From OLB6 sp964467455 (GTDB taxonomy: Bacteria > Bacteroidota > Ignavibacteria > Kapaibacteriales > Kapaibacteriaceae): a stretch of 64,000 nucleotides of DNA. Shown piece after piece: positions 16,300-25,494 of this stretch; position 1 is the first letter of the stretch, and each line of letters opens with the position of its first letter. A program made the translations under genes and the position numbers. The DNA lies in assembly GCA_964467455.1 (NCBI GenBank), contig CAYXQJ010000007.1, forward strand, positions 92,311-156,310. Direction: 5' to 3'. A model generated the notes under the pieces. The model searched no databases, was not told where the DNA came from, and worked only from the letters and a program-made list of their open reading frames with translations.

Positions 16300-16370
16300 C
16301 CTCACCCCGCTCGCTTCGCGAGCTGCCCCTCTCAAGTTTGAGAGGGGCTATGGAATCTGGCGGGGTGAGG
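16300..16370. repeat. Nested palindromic element, 71 bp
   Basis: Perfect 11-bp outer arms (cctcaccccgc at 16300-16310 and its complement at 16360-16370) enclose a gctcgc/gcgagc hairpin and a perfect 11-bp hairpin (16325-16335 with 16338-16348). This looks like a non-coding miniature or REP-type element. It separates the TlpA-like gene from the DUF6029 gene and may also act as a weak terminator. Confidence 0.85.
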
Positions 16371-16400
16371 TCCTTACATCGGGAACAGGGGAGAATTAGA

Positions 16401-18152
16401 TTGAACAAGTACAGTGTACTTCTTGTGATGGTTGTCGTGGCGTCGGTGATGGCATCGGCGCAAGGGGTAACGTTAGATGATATCGGCACGATCTCCGGAT
16501 CGTTGCAGTCGGATGTGCAGAGTTATCGGGAGGATTCAACGATCGGTGCGCCAAACGTGCCGGAGCAGATCCTTTCGAATACGTTCGTCAACGTGCTGTT
16601 CAACCGTGGGAAGTTCACGTTGGGCTTCCGCTTTGAATCGTATCAGAATCCGTTGCTGGGGATCGACCCGCGGTATGGTACCACCGGCGCGGGAACGGGT
16701 ATTGGGATCCCGTATCGTTTTGTGACGTATGCCGACGATATCTTCGAGGTCACGGCCGGCAACTTCTACGAACAGTTCGGCAGCGGCATGGTGTTGCGCA
16801 CGTATGAAGAACGCAACCTTGGCTTTGATAACTCCATCGATGGTCTGCGTCTGCGATTCATGCCCGTCAACGGGATGAAGATCACCGGCTTCATCGGACG
16901 TCAGCGGGCCTTCTTCGAACTCTCCGAAGGCATCATGCGCGGTGCCGACTTCTCACTCGACCTCAAAGAGATCGGCGAAGAGTTCTTGCCGGATGATATG
17001 TATGCCAACTTAGGCGCCAGTGTGGTCAGCCGCTACCAGCCCGATAACAACCCGTTCTTTGTGGTGCCGGAGAACGTTCTCGCGTGGTCGACACGTGCGA
17101 ACGTGACCATTGCCGACTTCATGCTCGAAGCAGAGTATGCCTACAAGATCAACGACCCCGGTGCTACCAACGGCGGCACGTATAATCCCGGCAACGCGTT
17201 CTATGTGAATGCTTCTTATGCTGCTCCAGGCCTTGGTATCAGTGCTGCCATGAAGCGCATCGACAACATGGACTTCCGCAGCGATCGTACTGCAACGGGC
17301 TTTGCACAGCAGGTGAACTATCTGCCGGCACTGACCAAACAACATACGTGGCGCTTGATCACGTTGTATCCGTATGCTACCCGTCCGACAGGTGAGTTCG
17401 GTGCACAAGCCGACATCACCTACACCATTCCTGCCGGTTCGTTCCTCGGTGATGACGAGACCACGCTGTCGTTCAACACCAGCGTGATCCACGCCCTCGA
17501 CACCACGCGCCAGCAAACACAGATCAACGACTCCGTTACCGTCGACAACCTCTACTACGAGGCCGCCTTCTGGTGGGACGAACGCGTCTTCTTCCGCGAC
17601 ATCAACTTCGAGATCCAGCGCAAGTTCGGTAAGGACTTCAAGATCACGGCTTCGTACATCAACATCCTCTACGATCAAGACGTGATCGAGAATCGGGCCA
17701 CGATCGATGAAACGAAATACGGCGTCATCACCGCCAACTTTGGCGTCCTCGAACTCTGGTTCAAGACCGGTAAGGGGCAAGCACTGCGCACAGAACTTCA
17801 GTACATGAAGGTTGGCTACGAAGAAGGTGTCGACCGCGATCCCGTCAACAACGGCGACTGGGCCATGGCCCTTGCCGAATATTCGGTGTCACCAACCTGG
17901 TTCTTTACACTCTTTGCAGAACTGAACTTCAATCGCACCAAACTCGTCGAGGATCCCATTACCGGTGACAAGTCCCGCATCGATGCCGACGACATCGTCT
18001 ATCCCAATGCAACGGTCGCTTGGGTCAAAGACGCCCTCCGCGTCCAGGCCGGCTACGGCCGCGTCCGCGGCGGCATCCTTTGCGTCGGCGGCATCTGCCG
18101 TCCGGTGCCGGCATCGAATGGATTTTCGCTGAACGTATCGTATACCTTCTAG
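16401..18152 (+). CDS. DUF6029 family outer-membrane protein
   Basis: The 583-residue form starts at TTG 16401 with AGGGGAG about eight bases upstream and gives a signal peptide ending MASAQ. Longer forms read into the palindromic element. DUF6029 features are visible: GSLQSDVQSYREDS, then APNVPEQILSNTF, the paired GNFYEQFGSGMVLRTYEER and LGFDNSIDGLRLRF. Alternating beta strands and a final NVSYTF suggest an outer-membrane barrel. The family has no assigned function; its location next to redox and Omp28 lipoprotein genes gives no firm clue. Confidence 0.85.
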   Translation: MNKYSVLLVMVVVASVMASAQGVTLDDIGTISGSLQSDVQSYREDSTIGAPNVPEQILSNTFVNVLFNRGKFTLGFRFESYQNPLLGIDPRYGTTGAGTGIGIPYRFVTYADDIFEVTAGNFYEQFGSGMVLRTYEERNLGFDNSIDGLRLRFMPVNGMKITGFIGRQRAFFELSEGIMRGADFSLDLKEIGEEFLPDDMYANLGASVVSRYQPDNNPFFVVPENVLAWSTRANVTIADFMLEAEYAYKINDPGATNGGTYNPGNAFYVNASYAAPGLGISAAMKRIDNMDFRSDRTATGFAQQVNYLPALTKQHTWRLITLYPYATRPTGEFGAQADITYTIPAGSFLGDDETTLSFNTSVIHALDTTRQQTQINDSVTVDNLYYEAAFWWDERVFFRDINFEIQRKFGKDFKITASYINILYDQDVIENRATIDETKYGVITANFGVLELWFKTGKGQALRTELQYMKVGYEEGVDRDPVNNGDWAMALAEYSVSPTWFFTLFAELNFNRTKLVEDPITGDKSRIDADDIVYPNATVAWVKDALRVQAGYGRVRGGILCVGGICRPVPASNGFSLNVSYTF

Positions 18153-18154
18153 GT

Positions 18155-18230
18155 AATGGGGAATGGGGAATGGGGAATGGGGAATGGACTACGAGCAACG
18201 AGCAACGAGCAACGAACCACGAGCAACGAC
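18155..18230. repeat. Heptad array (GGGGAAT then ACGAGCA units)
   Basis: About four GGGGAAT units run into about five 7-bp units on ACGAGCA/ACGAACC. The array occupies the whole gap and ends one base before the Omp28-like ATG. Confidence 0.85.
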
Positions 18231-18231
18231 T

Positions 18232-19086
18232 ATGAACCACCGACTTCTTCTCGCCGCTGCATGCATCCTGATGGTTGTGGGATGTGACATCGTTGACGAT
18301 CCGTTTCCGTCTCAGCCGGGGTGGGAGGATACGTCGGCGCGTGTACAACAGAATGTGTTGTTGGAAGACTATACCGGTCACACTTGTGGCAACTGTCCGG
18401 AAGCGGCCGATGTGGCGCACGATGTTCAGGAACTGTATGGCAGTGACCGAGTGATCGTAGCGGCCGTTCACGCAGGCCCCTTTGCCTTCCCGCAGCCGCC
18501 GACGTATCCGGCAGACTATCAAACGCCGGTGGGTAACGAGCTGGATCAGACGTTCCGTATCAGCCGTGCCGGCAACCCAAATGGACTCGTGAACCGCACA
18601 ACGTATAACGGCAAATTCATCCAGAGCAAGGATAACTGGGCGCCGGCAACACAAGCGCTGCTTCTCGCACCTCCGAAACTTGGTCTGTCCGCTGCTCACA
18701 CATGGGACGCCTCATCAAAGACCGTGACGATCAATGTTGTTGCCGACTACCTGGTTGATGGCACCGACGATTACTATCTCACGGCGTGGATCTTGGAGAA
18801 CGGCATCGTTGGTGATCAGACCGATTATCGAAAGAATCCTTCCCACATCGAAGACTACGAATTCGAACACGTCCTCCGCGCATCCGTCAATGGCACATGG
18901 GGCGAGCAGATGAACACATTGCCTGCACGCATGAAGCAAGGGGAACGCTACACCAAGACCCTCACCTACTCCTTCCCGTCAGATAAGACGTGGGTACCGG
19001 AGAACTGCGACCTCGTGGTTTTTGTTCATCGATATGGCACTGCACGAGAAGTAGTGCAGGTGGTCAAGATGAAGCTGACGAAGTGA
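18232..19086 (+). CDS. Omp28-related lipoprotein
   Basis: ATG 18232 gives a lipoprotein signal with box VVGC (cysteine 18) and a 284-residue product. The N-terminal part is thioredoxin-like: LLEDYTGHTCGNCPEA with a CxxC at residues 52-55, then VIVAAVHAGPFA. The C-terminal part is beta-rich with ENCDLVVFVH. This is the pattern of Omp28 (Porphyromonas) relatives, surface-exposed lipoproteins of uncertain role, possibly redox-active through the CxxC. Longer starts run into the repeat array. Confidence 0.85.
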   Translation: MNHRLLLAAACILMVVGCDIVDDPFPSQPGWEDTSARVQQNVLLEDYTGHTCGNCPEAADVAHDVQELYGSDRVIVAAVHAGPFAFPQPPTYPADYQTPVGNELDQTFRISRAGNPNGLVNRTTYNGKFIQSKDNWAPATQALLLAPPKLGLSAAHTWDASSKTVTINVVADYLVDGTDDYYLTAWILENGIVGDQTDYRKNPSHIEDYEFEHVLRASVNGTWGEQMNTLPARMKQGERYTKTLTYSFPSDKTWVPENCDLVVFVHRYGTAREVVQVVKMKLTK

Positions 19087-19270
19087 GAGAATAACCGAAT
19101 AACCGAATAGTCGAGATATCGGTTTTGGCGGAGCGTTAGATAAGTACCTGATCGCGGTGGCATGAGTAGCCTTACGATCGGCAACAAAGTAATGTTGTTC
19201 TGAATCTGAGGTGACAGCACGTACTTGAGCATACAGGACGTAGGACGCCGGACGCTGGACGTCGGACGTT
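19087..19270. repeat. Intergenic region with two short tandem arrays
   Basis: About three copies of ACCGAATA (8 bp) lie at 19087-19115 and about five GGACGCT/GGACGTC (7 bp) units at 19236-19270, the latter touching the stop codon of the Wzi-like gene. Between them I see no gene. The GGACG family recurs at 39925, 60714 and 63499. Confidence 0.75.
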
Positions 19271-20942
19271 AGTACCCAATCCTGATCTCGAACGACCCAA
19301 ACACAAACGTCTCGGGATAGTTGCCGCCGGTACGGTTGGTATAGCCAAGGCGGACATCAGTGAAGATGTTGTGCCACCACTCCGCTGAGAACCACAAGCG
19401 AACGCGCGTTTGATTGCTGACGTTGCCGCGCAGGAAGGCGTTGCCAACAAGATCATCGCCATCTCCACGCAACAGGTCGCCCCCTACATTGCCAATGGGA
19501 GCAGGGTTGCCGGGGAAACGTGGGTTGTCACCCATGAGGATGTTGCCGGTGGAATCGAGGATGTTCTCCCCGTGACGAGTGTAATCAACGTCGAGGCGCA
19601 CGAAGGTGCGCGGAGTGAACCAGGTGCGAAGTTGCACAGCCCAGCGATCACTATTGGGCTGCATGTCGTAGCCGATGGGAGCGCTGAAGGTGCTGTACGA
19701 TGCACCGTTCTGACGATGGGTGAACGTAAACGGATCGATGCGGGCGTATTCGACGCTGAACAACGTGGCTGTGCCGTGGCGCGGAGAACCGAAGCCAGGG
19801 ATGATCTGCGAGACGCCGAGTTGGTAGGCGAACTTGTTGGTGTTGCCGAGATACGAGGTGTCACCGAGCGTTGAGTAGTTGAGATCGTCGATCACAAGGT
19901 TGCCGTAGATCATCGTGCCGTTGAACGGACGTACGGCGGCATCGAAGGCGAGCAAGCTGTTGTCGTAGACGTTACGCTCGGGTGTGCTGAGTCCGGCCGA
20001 CACAAAGAAGGCGAGCGGGTTGAGATAGACGAAGTCGAGACCGCGACCGTAGTAGACGATCATGTCGCTGACGGCAAGACTTAGCCACGGCGTTGGGTCG
20101 AACGCCAGGCGGTGCGTGGCGACATACTTCGATGGATAGGCATTACCGGCTGTGTCGACGCCGTTGGCAGCCGAGTGCGTCATGGTAAAGCGCACAGACT
20201 TATACGGCACGTCCAACAACAACCCGTCAAGCAACGGTGCTTCGATACTGTGAACAAAGTTGTCAATAGGGGAGAAGCCGAACTGCATGGCTTCACGACC
20301 GAAGCGAATGCGCACATACTCGGATTGAAACTGCACGTAGCCGATATAACGATCGAAGAAGGAACTGTCTTCGATGGTGAACTTCGTGATGCGACCCAAT
20401 GTCGGATCGGTCTTGGCGATCAAGCGCGGATCGCCGGTGACGCGCATACCGTTCGAAAGATCGAGGAAGAAGCCGAAGGAATTGTCGAGCGACCCCATGA
20501 AGCGCACGGCCGGACGCAGAAGCAGAAACGGATCGGCAACCGTGTCGTTATCATACCAACCCGGACGCGCCATCAACGAGAGGTCGCCCTGGACGCGCAT
20601 CGTACCGTCGTTCAACGACAGACCGCGAAAGCGCGTATCGGTCACCGCGAACTCGAGTCCGTCCGTAGTGTCGGTGTTCAACAAGATGCGTCCGTAATAG
20701 TCGGCGATGTATCTCGAGAACGCATCACTGCTGTCTGATGCTTGCTTCGTGAGCGTTTGTGCCGACTGCGGCCACACGGCCATCGACCCCAGCGATGCCC
20801 GACCGTCGATCGCCCGCAGAAGCTGCAGGTCCATCGACACACGCTCTGCATTCACATCAGCGCTTTGTGCAAACGCCGACGTGCTTAGAGCGATCATGAC
20901 GATCAATAACGCGATCAACGCTTGACCACCGTGGGCTTGCAT
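19269..20942 (-). CDS. Wzi-like outer-membrane barrel protein
   Basis: The 557-residue protein has a signal peptide (ALIALLIVMIALSTSAFAQ) and a beta-strand-rich body ending in EIRIGY, fitting an outer-membrane barrel. IRFGREAMQFGFSP and YLNPLAFFVSAGLS resemble the capsule-assembly Wzi family, where the barrel helps attach exopolysaccharide. The assignment is by motif and length only. The start overlaps the end of the upstream SPOR gene by 28 bases, indicating co-transcription. Confidence 0.65.
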   Translation of the reverse strand: MQAHGGQALIALLIVMIALSTSAFAQSADVNAERVSMDLQLLRAIDGRASLGSMAVWPQSAQTLTKQASDSSDAFSRYIADYYGRILLNTDTTDGLEFAVTDTRFRGLSLNDGTMRVQGDLSLMARPGWYDNDTVADPFLLLRPAVRFMGSLDNSFGFFLDLSNGMRVTGDPRLIAKTDPTLGRITKFTIEDSSFFDRYIGYVQFQSEYVRIRFGREAMQFGFSPIDNFVHSIEAPLLDGLLLDVPYKSVRFTMTHSAANGVDTAGNAYPSKYVATHRLAFDPTPWLSLAVSDMIVYYGRGLDFVYLNPLAFFVSAGLSTPERNVYDNSLLAFDAAVRPFNGTMIYGNLVIDDLNYSTLGDTSYLGNTNKFAYQLGVSQIIPGFGSPRHGTATLFSVEYARIDPFTFTHRQNGASYSTFSAPIGYDMQPNSDRWAVQLRTWFTPRTFVRLDVDYTRHGENILDSTGNILMGDNPRFPGNPAPIGNVGGDLLRGDGDDLVGNAFLRGNVSNQTRVRLWFSAEWWHNIFTDVRLGYTNRTGGNYPETFVFGSFEIRIGY

Positions 20943-21700
20943 TTGCAGATCGCCCGCACCGCCTCGAGATCTTTAGCGGCGTCAACCTCGGTAGCGTATT
21001 CACCAACTTCAACAACATAGTTGCGCTTACCCTTGATGGTCTTATCGGCAAGACGCACCCGCATCCGCTTCTTCTTGAAGTCATTCACCAGCTTATCAGC
21101 ATCAGCTTTGTTCTCCGTCGTCAACGTCGCAAGTGTATACACTACCGCCGCTGTCGCAGGTGTCGCTGTCGCAGGTGACGTGGTCGCAGGTGTCGTGGTC
21201 GCAGGCTTCGCTGTCGCAGTATTAGTCGTCCCTGTGTTAGTGGTCGCCGTGCTAGCTGTCGCCGTGCTAGCTGTCGCCGGCGGCACACCCACACTCATCC
21301 GCATCGCATCATACGCCACCGGCAGCAGGTCGCTGTTGGAGAACAGGTCGCGCATCTTGCGGAACTGCGTCTTGGCCTTCTCGGCGTCTTTCTTGATGCA
21401 GGCATGCAGGATCAGGCGGAGCAGGGCATCGTCGGCCCATTCGTTGGACGGATAGTTCTGGACGATGCGCTCGAACAGCGGCATGGCGCGCTCCGGGTCT
21501 TCGACCAACGAAGCGTGCAAGAACGTCACGCTCGGGTCATCGGGCTGGTCGATCAACAGATCGGGTAGGGCTTTTTTCGCGTCGCTGGTCCAGCCCTTGG
21601 CCACTTGCTGGATGTAGGTCTTGACGGGGGTCTTCTGTGCGGAGACCGTGTTTGTTGCAACGCCGATCGCAGCAACAACGAAGAGGAGGCGGATGATCAT
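20915..21700 (-). CDS. Periplasmic TPR-SPOR domain protein
   Basis: ATG 21700 gives a signal peptide (MIIRLLFVVAAIGVA..SAQ) and 261 residues. Residues about 45-135 hold tetratricopeptide-like helices. Residues about 142-185 are an Ala/Thr/Pro linker encoded by short direct repeats. The C-terminus (YTLATLTTENKADADKLV to the end) resembles a SPOR peptidoglycan-binding domain. It probably binds glycan strands at sites of wall remodelling. It lies divergent from murG, a wall-synthesis gene, and just upstream of the Wzi-like gene. Confidence 0.75.
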   Translation of the reverse strand: MIIRLLFVVAAIGVATNTVSAQKTPVKTYIQQVAKGWTSDAKKALPDLLIDQPDDPSVTFLHASLVEDPERAMPLFERIVQNYPSNEWADDALLRLILHACIKKDAEKAKTQFRKMRDLFSNSDLLPVAYDAMRMSVGVPPATASTATASTATTNTGTTNTATAKPATTTPATTSPATATPATAAVVYTLATLTTENKADADKLVNDFKKKRMRVRLADKTIKGKRNYVVEVGEYATEVDAAKDLEAVRAICKCKPTVVKR

Positions 21701-21723
21701 ACTATGAAAATACGGCGACGTCC

Positions 21724-21730
21724 TAATTTG
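21724..21730 (+). promoter_or_regulatory. Possible -7 element four bases before murG
   Basis: TAATTTG followed by CAGG and then ATG. The TTTG core and four-base spacing match the other start-proximal boxes, but the box is one base short of TAnnTTTG. Confidence 0.3.
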
Positions 21731-21734
21731 CAGG

Positions 21735-22859
21735 ATGAATGCGCCCTTAAAGGTCTTGGTTGCCGCCGGTGGAACGGGTGGACATCTCTTCCCCGCCGTC
21801 GCCGTGGTCGAGCAGCTCAAGAAGCTTGCTCCTCATGGCGTGGAGGTGGAGTTCATCGGCAGTGCTGACCGAATGGAAGCCCGCCTGGTGCCGGAGATGG
21901 GATATCGGTACACGGCCATGCCCATCATCGGCTTCAAAGGACTGCTGACGTCGTCCACCTTTCTGCTGCCGCTGCGCATTCTGCAAAGTGTCGCCATTGC
22001 CCGCAAGGTGATCCGTCGCTTTAAGCCCGACGTTGTCCTCGTCACCGGTGCCTACATCTCCTATCCCGCCGGCGTTGCTGCCCGCAAGGAGAGGGTGCCG
22101 CTAGTGGTGATGGAGAGCAACCTCAACCCGGGCAAGACGAATGCACGACTTGCTCCGCACGCTTCGGCTGTTGTGGCCACGTTCGAAGAGAGTCGGCGGT
22201 TCTTCACCAGGGTCGACAGCTCACGTCTGCACGTTTTGGGCAATCCGGTAAGAGCGCAGATCCCCTCGCCCCTTACAAATGAAGAAGCCCGACGTTCCTT
22301 TGGGTTGGATGCCGACCTGCCGACGGTCCTGATCTTTGGCGGAAGTCTTGGCGCTCGCTCGATCAACCGTGCCGTGGAGACGATGCTGAAGCACCATGCT
22401 GCCGATCCGATGAACATGACGTTTCAGGTGATCTGGCAGACGGGGAAGGATCATGTACCGTCGGTGCCGCCGCAGATCGCCGAACGCGTGTGCGTGCTGC
22501 CGTTCGTCACGGACATGGGAGCGGCCTATGCTGCCTGTGATCTAGTGGTCTCCCGCAGTGGTGCTACCACGATCGCCGAACTTGGCATCGTGGGGAAACC
22601 TGCTATCCTTGTACCGCTACCGTCGGCTTCTACCAATGAGCAGCGACATAATGCCTCGGTGGTAGAGCAACACGGTGCTGCCGTGGTGGTTGACGACGCA
22701 CAGATCAATGAACGCTTAGGAACGCTTGTGAACCAGATCATGCATCATGCCGATCAACGCGCAGAGATGGGCCAAGCCATGAAGGCATTGGGACGTCCAC
22801 AAGCCTCTCACGATGCAGCACTGTTGATCTTGAAGATGACGGGTAGGGGGCAAGCATGA
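21735..22859 (+). CDS. murG: UDP-GlcNAc--undecaprenyl-PP-MurNAc-pentapeptide GlcNAc transferase
   Basis: This 374-residue GT28 enzyme makes lipid II from lipid I on the inner face of the cytoplasmic membrane. The G-loop AAGGTGGHLFPA lies at residues 10-21. GAYISYPAG, the second G-loop GGSLGARS and the UDP-GlcNAc site SRSGATTIAE are present, followed by the LVPLPSASTNEQ region. The length is normal. Unusually, murG is not in a dcw cell-division cluster here. The next gene overlaps by four bases. The 3' end contains an AGGGGGCAAGCA motif. Confidence 0.95.
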   Translation: MNAPLKVLVAAGGTGGHLFPAVAVVEQLKKLAPHGVEVEFIGSADRMEARLVPEMGYRYTAMPIIGFKGLLTSSTFLLPLRILQSVAIARKVIRRFKPDVVLVTGAYISYPAGVAARKERVPLVVMESNLNPGKTNARLAPHASAVVATFEESRRFFTRVDSSRLHVLGNPVRAQIPSPLTNEEARRSFGLDADLPTVLIFGGSLGARSINRAVETMLKHHAADPMNMTFQVIWQTGKDHVPSVPPQIAERVCVLPFVTDMGAAYAACDLVVSRSGATTIAELGIVGKPAILVPLPSASTNEQRHNASVVEQHGAAVVVDDAQINERLGTLVNQIMHHADQRAEMGQAMKALGRPQASHDAALLILKMTGRGQA

Positions 22860-23356
22860 CGAACGCACTTCCCAAGGTACAGTTGCCCGCAACGTTTTCT
22901 GTGAGCTTGGATCCGTATTGGAAATCTGTTGCCGTCTATGCCATCACACTCATCGTCTATGTGGTGATCAAGGCGATGTGGGATACCACACTACAAACCG
23001 GTATCGTCAACGTTGTGATCAACGATCCGATCGTGGTGATCCTTTCGGCCTTCGTGCTGATCGCTACGCTGTCGTTGTTGGTGAATGCCGTCACGAAACG
23101 TTCCATCATCGTCAGCGACGATGCACTCACCTACATCAGCCGGTTTCACGAGCGTACCTTTACGCTTGACGAGATCGAGAAGATCGTTGTGGGTGGTGAG
23201 CGGCGGTTGCGTCGACGCGGCGTGCTCTCCACGATCAAGGTTCACATCAAGGGACGTCGACGTCCACTGCGCATTCGTCCGGCAGTGTTTGAAGACGACG
23301 GACATCTTGTCTCTGCCATCATGATGTTGCGACGTCACCCGCATCCGCACGCATGA
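22856..23356 (+). CDS. Membrane protein with PH-like domain
   Basis: The 166-residue protein has two hydrophobic helices at about 24-42 and 58-80. A cytoplasmic beta-rich segment follows, with SIIVSDDALTYISRFHERTFTLDEIEKIVV, typical of bacterial PH-like (bPH/YdbT-type) domains behind membrane helices, and an Arg-rich stretch at 115-140. The function is unknown. It overlaps murG by four bases (ATGA) and the next gene by four, so the trio is tightly coupled. Confidence 0.6.
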   Translation: MTNALPKVQLPATFSVSLDPYWKSVAVYAITLIVYVVIKAMWDTTLQTGIVNVVINDPIVVILSAFVLIATLSLLVNAVTKRSIIVSDDALTYISRFHERTFTLDEIEKIVVGGERRLRRRGVLSTIKVHIKGRRRPLRIRPAVFEDDGHLVSAIMMLRRHPHPHA

Positions 23357-23931
23357 AGCTGATCACGCTGCTCCTTGTCCTTGTTAGTGCCTCGTTGACG
23401 GCCGTGGCCGGACTCGAGCCCACGCTGAATGTAGTGTCGCGCTTCACCGATCGATCACTCACATCCATCGTGGCAATGGTCGCCCCCTCCTCAACCATCA
23501 CGTTGTCGGTGGCCGATCATCCCGATGCGCGATGGATCGAAGCCGAGGCATTGCGGATGATGACGGAGGCCGGACATTCGGTGGTCACATCAACAGCACC
23601 AACGGATGTGCAGATCGTGATCAAGGATCTCTCCACGCAGTATGAAGCGCATGCAGAATCTGACAGCGTCGATCGTGTGATCACCGTCGCGCTTGAAGCC
23701 ATCGTCACCACCAACGGCACACGTCGCACTGCTACACCACCAATCGAACGCGACCGTGTTGCCTGCACGCGTGCCGAAGCCAAGGCCGCCGAGAGCACGC
23801 AACATCAAGCCACACACGGGGAACTTCCGCCGGCACCGTCCAGTATGTGGGACGACATCGTAGAGCCGGTCATCTTCGTCACGGCCGCTGTTGCTACTGT
23901 CGTCTTACTCTTCACCGTCAGATCAAAGTAG
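23353..23931 (+). CDS. Hypothetical exported protein with C-terminal membrane helix
   Basis: The 192-residue protein is not recognised. It has a signal peptide (MKLITLLLVLVSASLTAVAG) and a C-terminal hydrophobic helix (VIFVTAAVATVVLLFTV) followed by RSK, giving a periplasmic body anchored at its end. The body (STITLSVADHP, then TSTAPTDVQIVIKDL) has an alpha/beta character. It overlaps the PH-like gene by four bases and precedes sixA by seven. Confidence 0.65.
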   Translation: MKLITLLLVLVSASLTAVAGLEPTLNVVSRFTDRSLTSIVAMVAPSSTITLSVADHPDARWIEAEALRMMTEAGHSVVTSTAPTDVQIVIKDLSTQYEAHAESDSVDRVITVALEAIVTTNGTRRTATPPIERDRVACTRAEAKAAESTQHQATHGELPPAPSSMWDDIVEPVIFVTAAVATVVLLFTVRSK

Positions 23932-23938
23932 GGGGCTT

Positions 23939-24436
23939 GTGAAAGAGCTCATCATCATCCGTCATGCAAAGTCAAGCTGGGACGATCCGCTCGTGCGCGA
24001 TCACGATCGAACGCTCAACGAGCGCGGACGTCGCGATGCACCTGTGATGGCGAAGTGGTTGGCTGACCACTGTAAAGCGCCGGACCTCGCCATTGTCAGC
24101 ACGGCCGTGCGGGCGCAGGAAACGTCGAAGTATTTCCTCGAGGCCTTCGGTATGGACGACGCCGGCGTGGTCCACTCCAAAGAGCTCTACCGGGCCACAG
24201 AAGACGACGTGTTGGACCTGTTGAAGTGGGTGCCGCGTGCCGACATGAAGCGCGTGATGATCATCGGACACAATCCCACGTTGACGTTCTTGGTGGACCG
24301 CTTGATCGGTCCGGACGTTGGCGATCTACCGACCTGCGCCGTCGTGGTGATCCGCTTTCCGCACGCAAAGGACTGGTCAAAAATGGAAAGAGGCGAACTG
24401 GTGTTGTTCGCCTCTCCCAAAAAACTCTCTGAGTGA
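23939..24436 (+). CDS. sixA: SixA-type phosphohistidine phosphatase
   Basis: GTG 23939, preceded by GGGGGC, gives 165 residues. The RHG-type motif IIIRHAKSSWDD has the catalytic histidine near residue 8. ERGRRDAP, STAVRAQETS and the second histidine in IIGHNPTLTF complete the histidine phosphatase fold. SixA enzymes remove phosphate from phosphohistidine in signalling or phosphotransfer proteins. No target is encoded nearby. It ends the murG string and converges on mdh. Confidence 0.85.
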   Translation: MKELIIIRHAKSSWDDPLVRDHDRTLNERGRRDAPVMAKWLADHCKAPDLAIVSTAVRAQETSKYFLEAFGMDDAGVVHSKELYRATEDDVLDLLKWVPRADMKRVMIIGHNPTLTFLVDRLIGPDVGDLPTCAVVVIRFPHAKDWSKMERGELVLFASPKKLSE

Positions 24437-24457
24437 TCTACTCGTACCGACGCGATC

Positions 24458-25438
24458 TTACCAGAGGTGCTGCACGCCTTCGCGTTCTTCGAGCAACTCT
24501 TGATACGTAGCGTCCATCTTGGCGCGTGAGAACTCATCGACCTCGAGACCTTGGACGATCTCGTATTCGCCGTTCTTGCACGTGCATGGGAAGCCGTAGA
24601 CCACGCCTTCGGGGATACCGTAGGAGCCGTCGCTCGGCACACCCATCGTCACCCACTCACCATCGGCCGTACCCAGTGCCCAATCGCGCATGTGGTCGAT
24701 CGCAGCATTTGCTGCGGAGGCTGCTGACGACGAGCCGCGTGCTTCGATGATCGCTGCGCCGCGCTTGGCAACCGTCGGGATGAACGTATCCACGCGCCAT
24801 GCTTCATCATTCACCTTCGGCCACACCTTTTCGCCATTCGCTTCAAGCGAACGCACGTCGGGATACTGCGTCACCGAGTGGTTGCCCCATACGATCATCT
24901 TCTTCATGTCGGACGTATGGATGCCCGACTTGTGCGACATCTGAGCCATCGCGCGGTTATGATCCAGGCGCATCATGGCCGTGATGTTGCGCGGGTTCAG
25001 GTTTGGTGCGCTCATGCTGGTGATCAGTGCATTCGTATTGGCCGGGTTGCCAACGATCAGCACCTTGCAGTTCGGATTGGCAACGGCGTTGAGGGCCTTG
25101 CCTTGCACCGTGAAGATCTGAGCATTCGCTTCCAGTAGGTCGGCGCGTTCCATGCCCTTTGTGCGCGGGCGTGCACCCACGAGCAATGCGTAGTCGGCAT
25201 CCTTGAAGGCCACCATTGGATCATCGCTTTGCACGATGCCATGCAGCAGCGGGAAGGCGCAGTCATCAAGTTCCATCGCCACACCTTGCAGGGCCTGCAG
25301 TGCCGGCGTCAGTTCCAGAAGTTGCAGGATCACCGGTTGATCCTTGCCAAGCATTTCACCGCTGGCGATGCGGAATAACAGTGCGTAACCGATCTGTCCT
25401 GCGGCGCCGGTAACGGCAACTCGAACGGGATTTTTCAT
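24458..25438 (-). CDS. mdh: Malate dehydrogenase
   Basis: This 326-residue NAD-dependent enzyme interconverts malate and oxaloacetate in the TCA cycle. It has VTGAAGQIGYALLFRIASG for NAD binding, MELDDCAFPLL, the substrate-arginine loop ARPRTKGMERADLL, and VGNPANTNALI. RLDHNRA leads to the catalytic histidine in VWGNHSVTQYPD. It is of the cytosolic/bacterial type 2 class by these motifs. An octad repeat array lies directly upstream and no clear promoter box is seen. Confidence 0.96.
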   Translation of the reverse strand: MKNPVRVAVTGAAGQIGYALLFRIASGEMLGKDQPVILQLLELTPALQALQGVAMELDDCAFPLLHGIVQSDDPMVAFKDADYALLVGARPRTKGMERADLLEANAQIFTVQGKALNAVANPNCKVLIVGNPANTNALITSMSAPNLNPRNITAMMRLDHNRAMAQMSHKSGIHTSDMKKMIVWGNHSVTQYPDVRSLEANGEKVWPKVNDEAWRVDTFIPTVAKRGAAIIEARGSSSAASAANAAIDHMRDWALGTADGEWVTMGVPSDGSYGIPEGVVYGFPCTCKNGEYEIVQGLEVDEFSRAKMDATYQELLEEREGVQHLW

Positions 25439-25448
25439 AGTATGTAGG

Positions 25449-25494
25449 TTAGACAGCTAGTCAGCTAGACGGCTAGACGGCTAGACAGTTAGAT
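25449..25494. repeat. Octad array (GCTAGACG/CAGCTAGT units)
   Basis: About five 8-bp units on GCTAGACn stand just upstream of mdh. They are close relatives of the array between the pterin dehydratase and eno at 2445-2486. Confidence 0.8.

Noticed and set aside
17010..17780. 256-residue frame antisense to the DUF6029 gene
   Set aside because: Fully covered by a convincing barrel protein with conserved motifs; the antisense product resembles nothing and has shadow-type composition.
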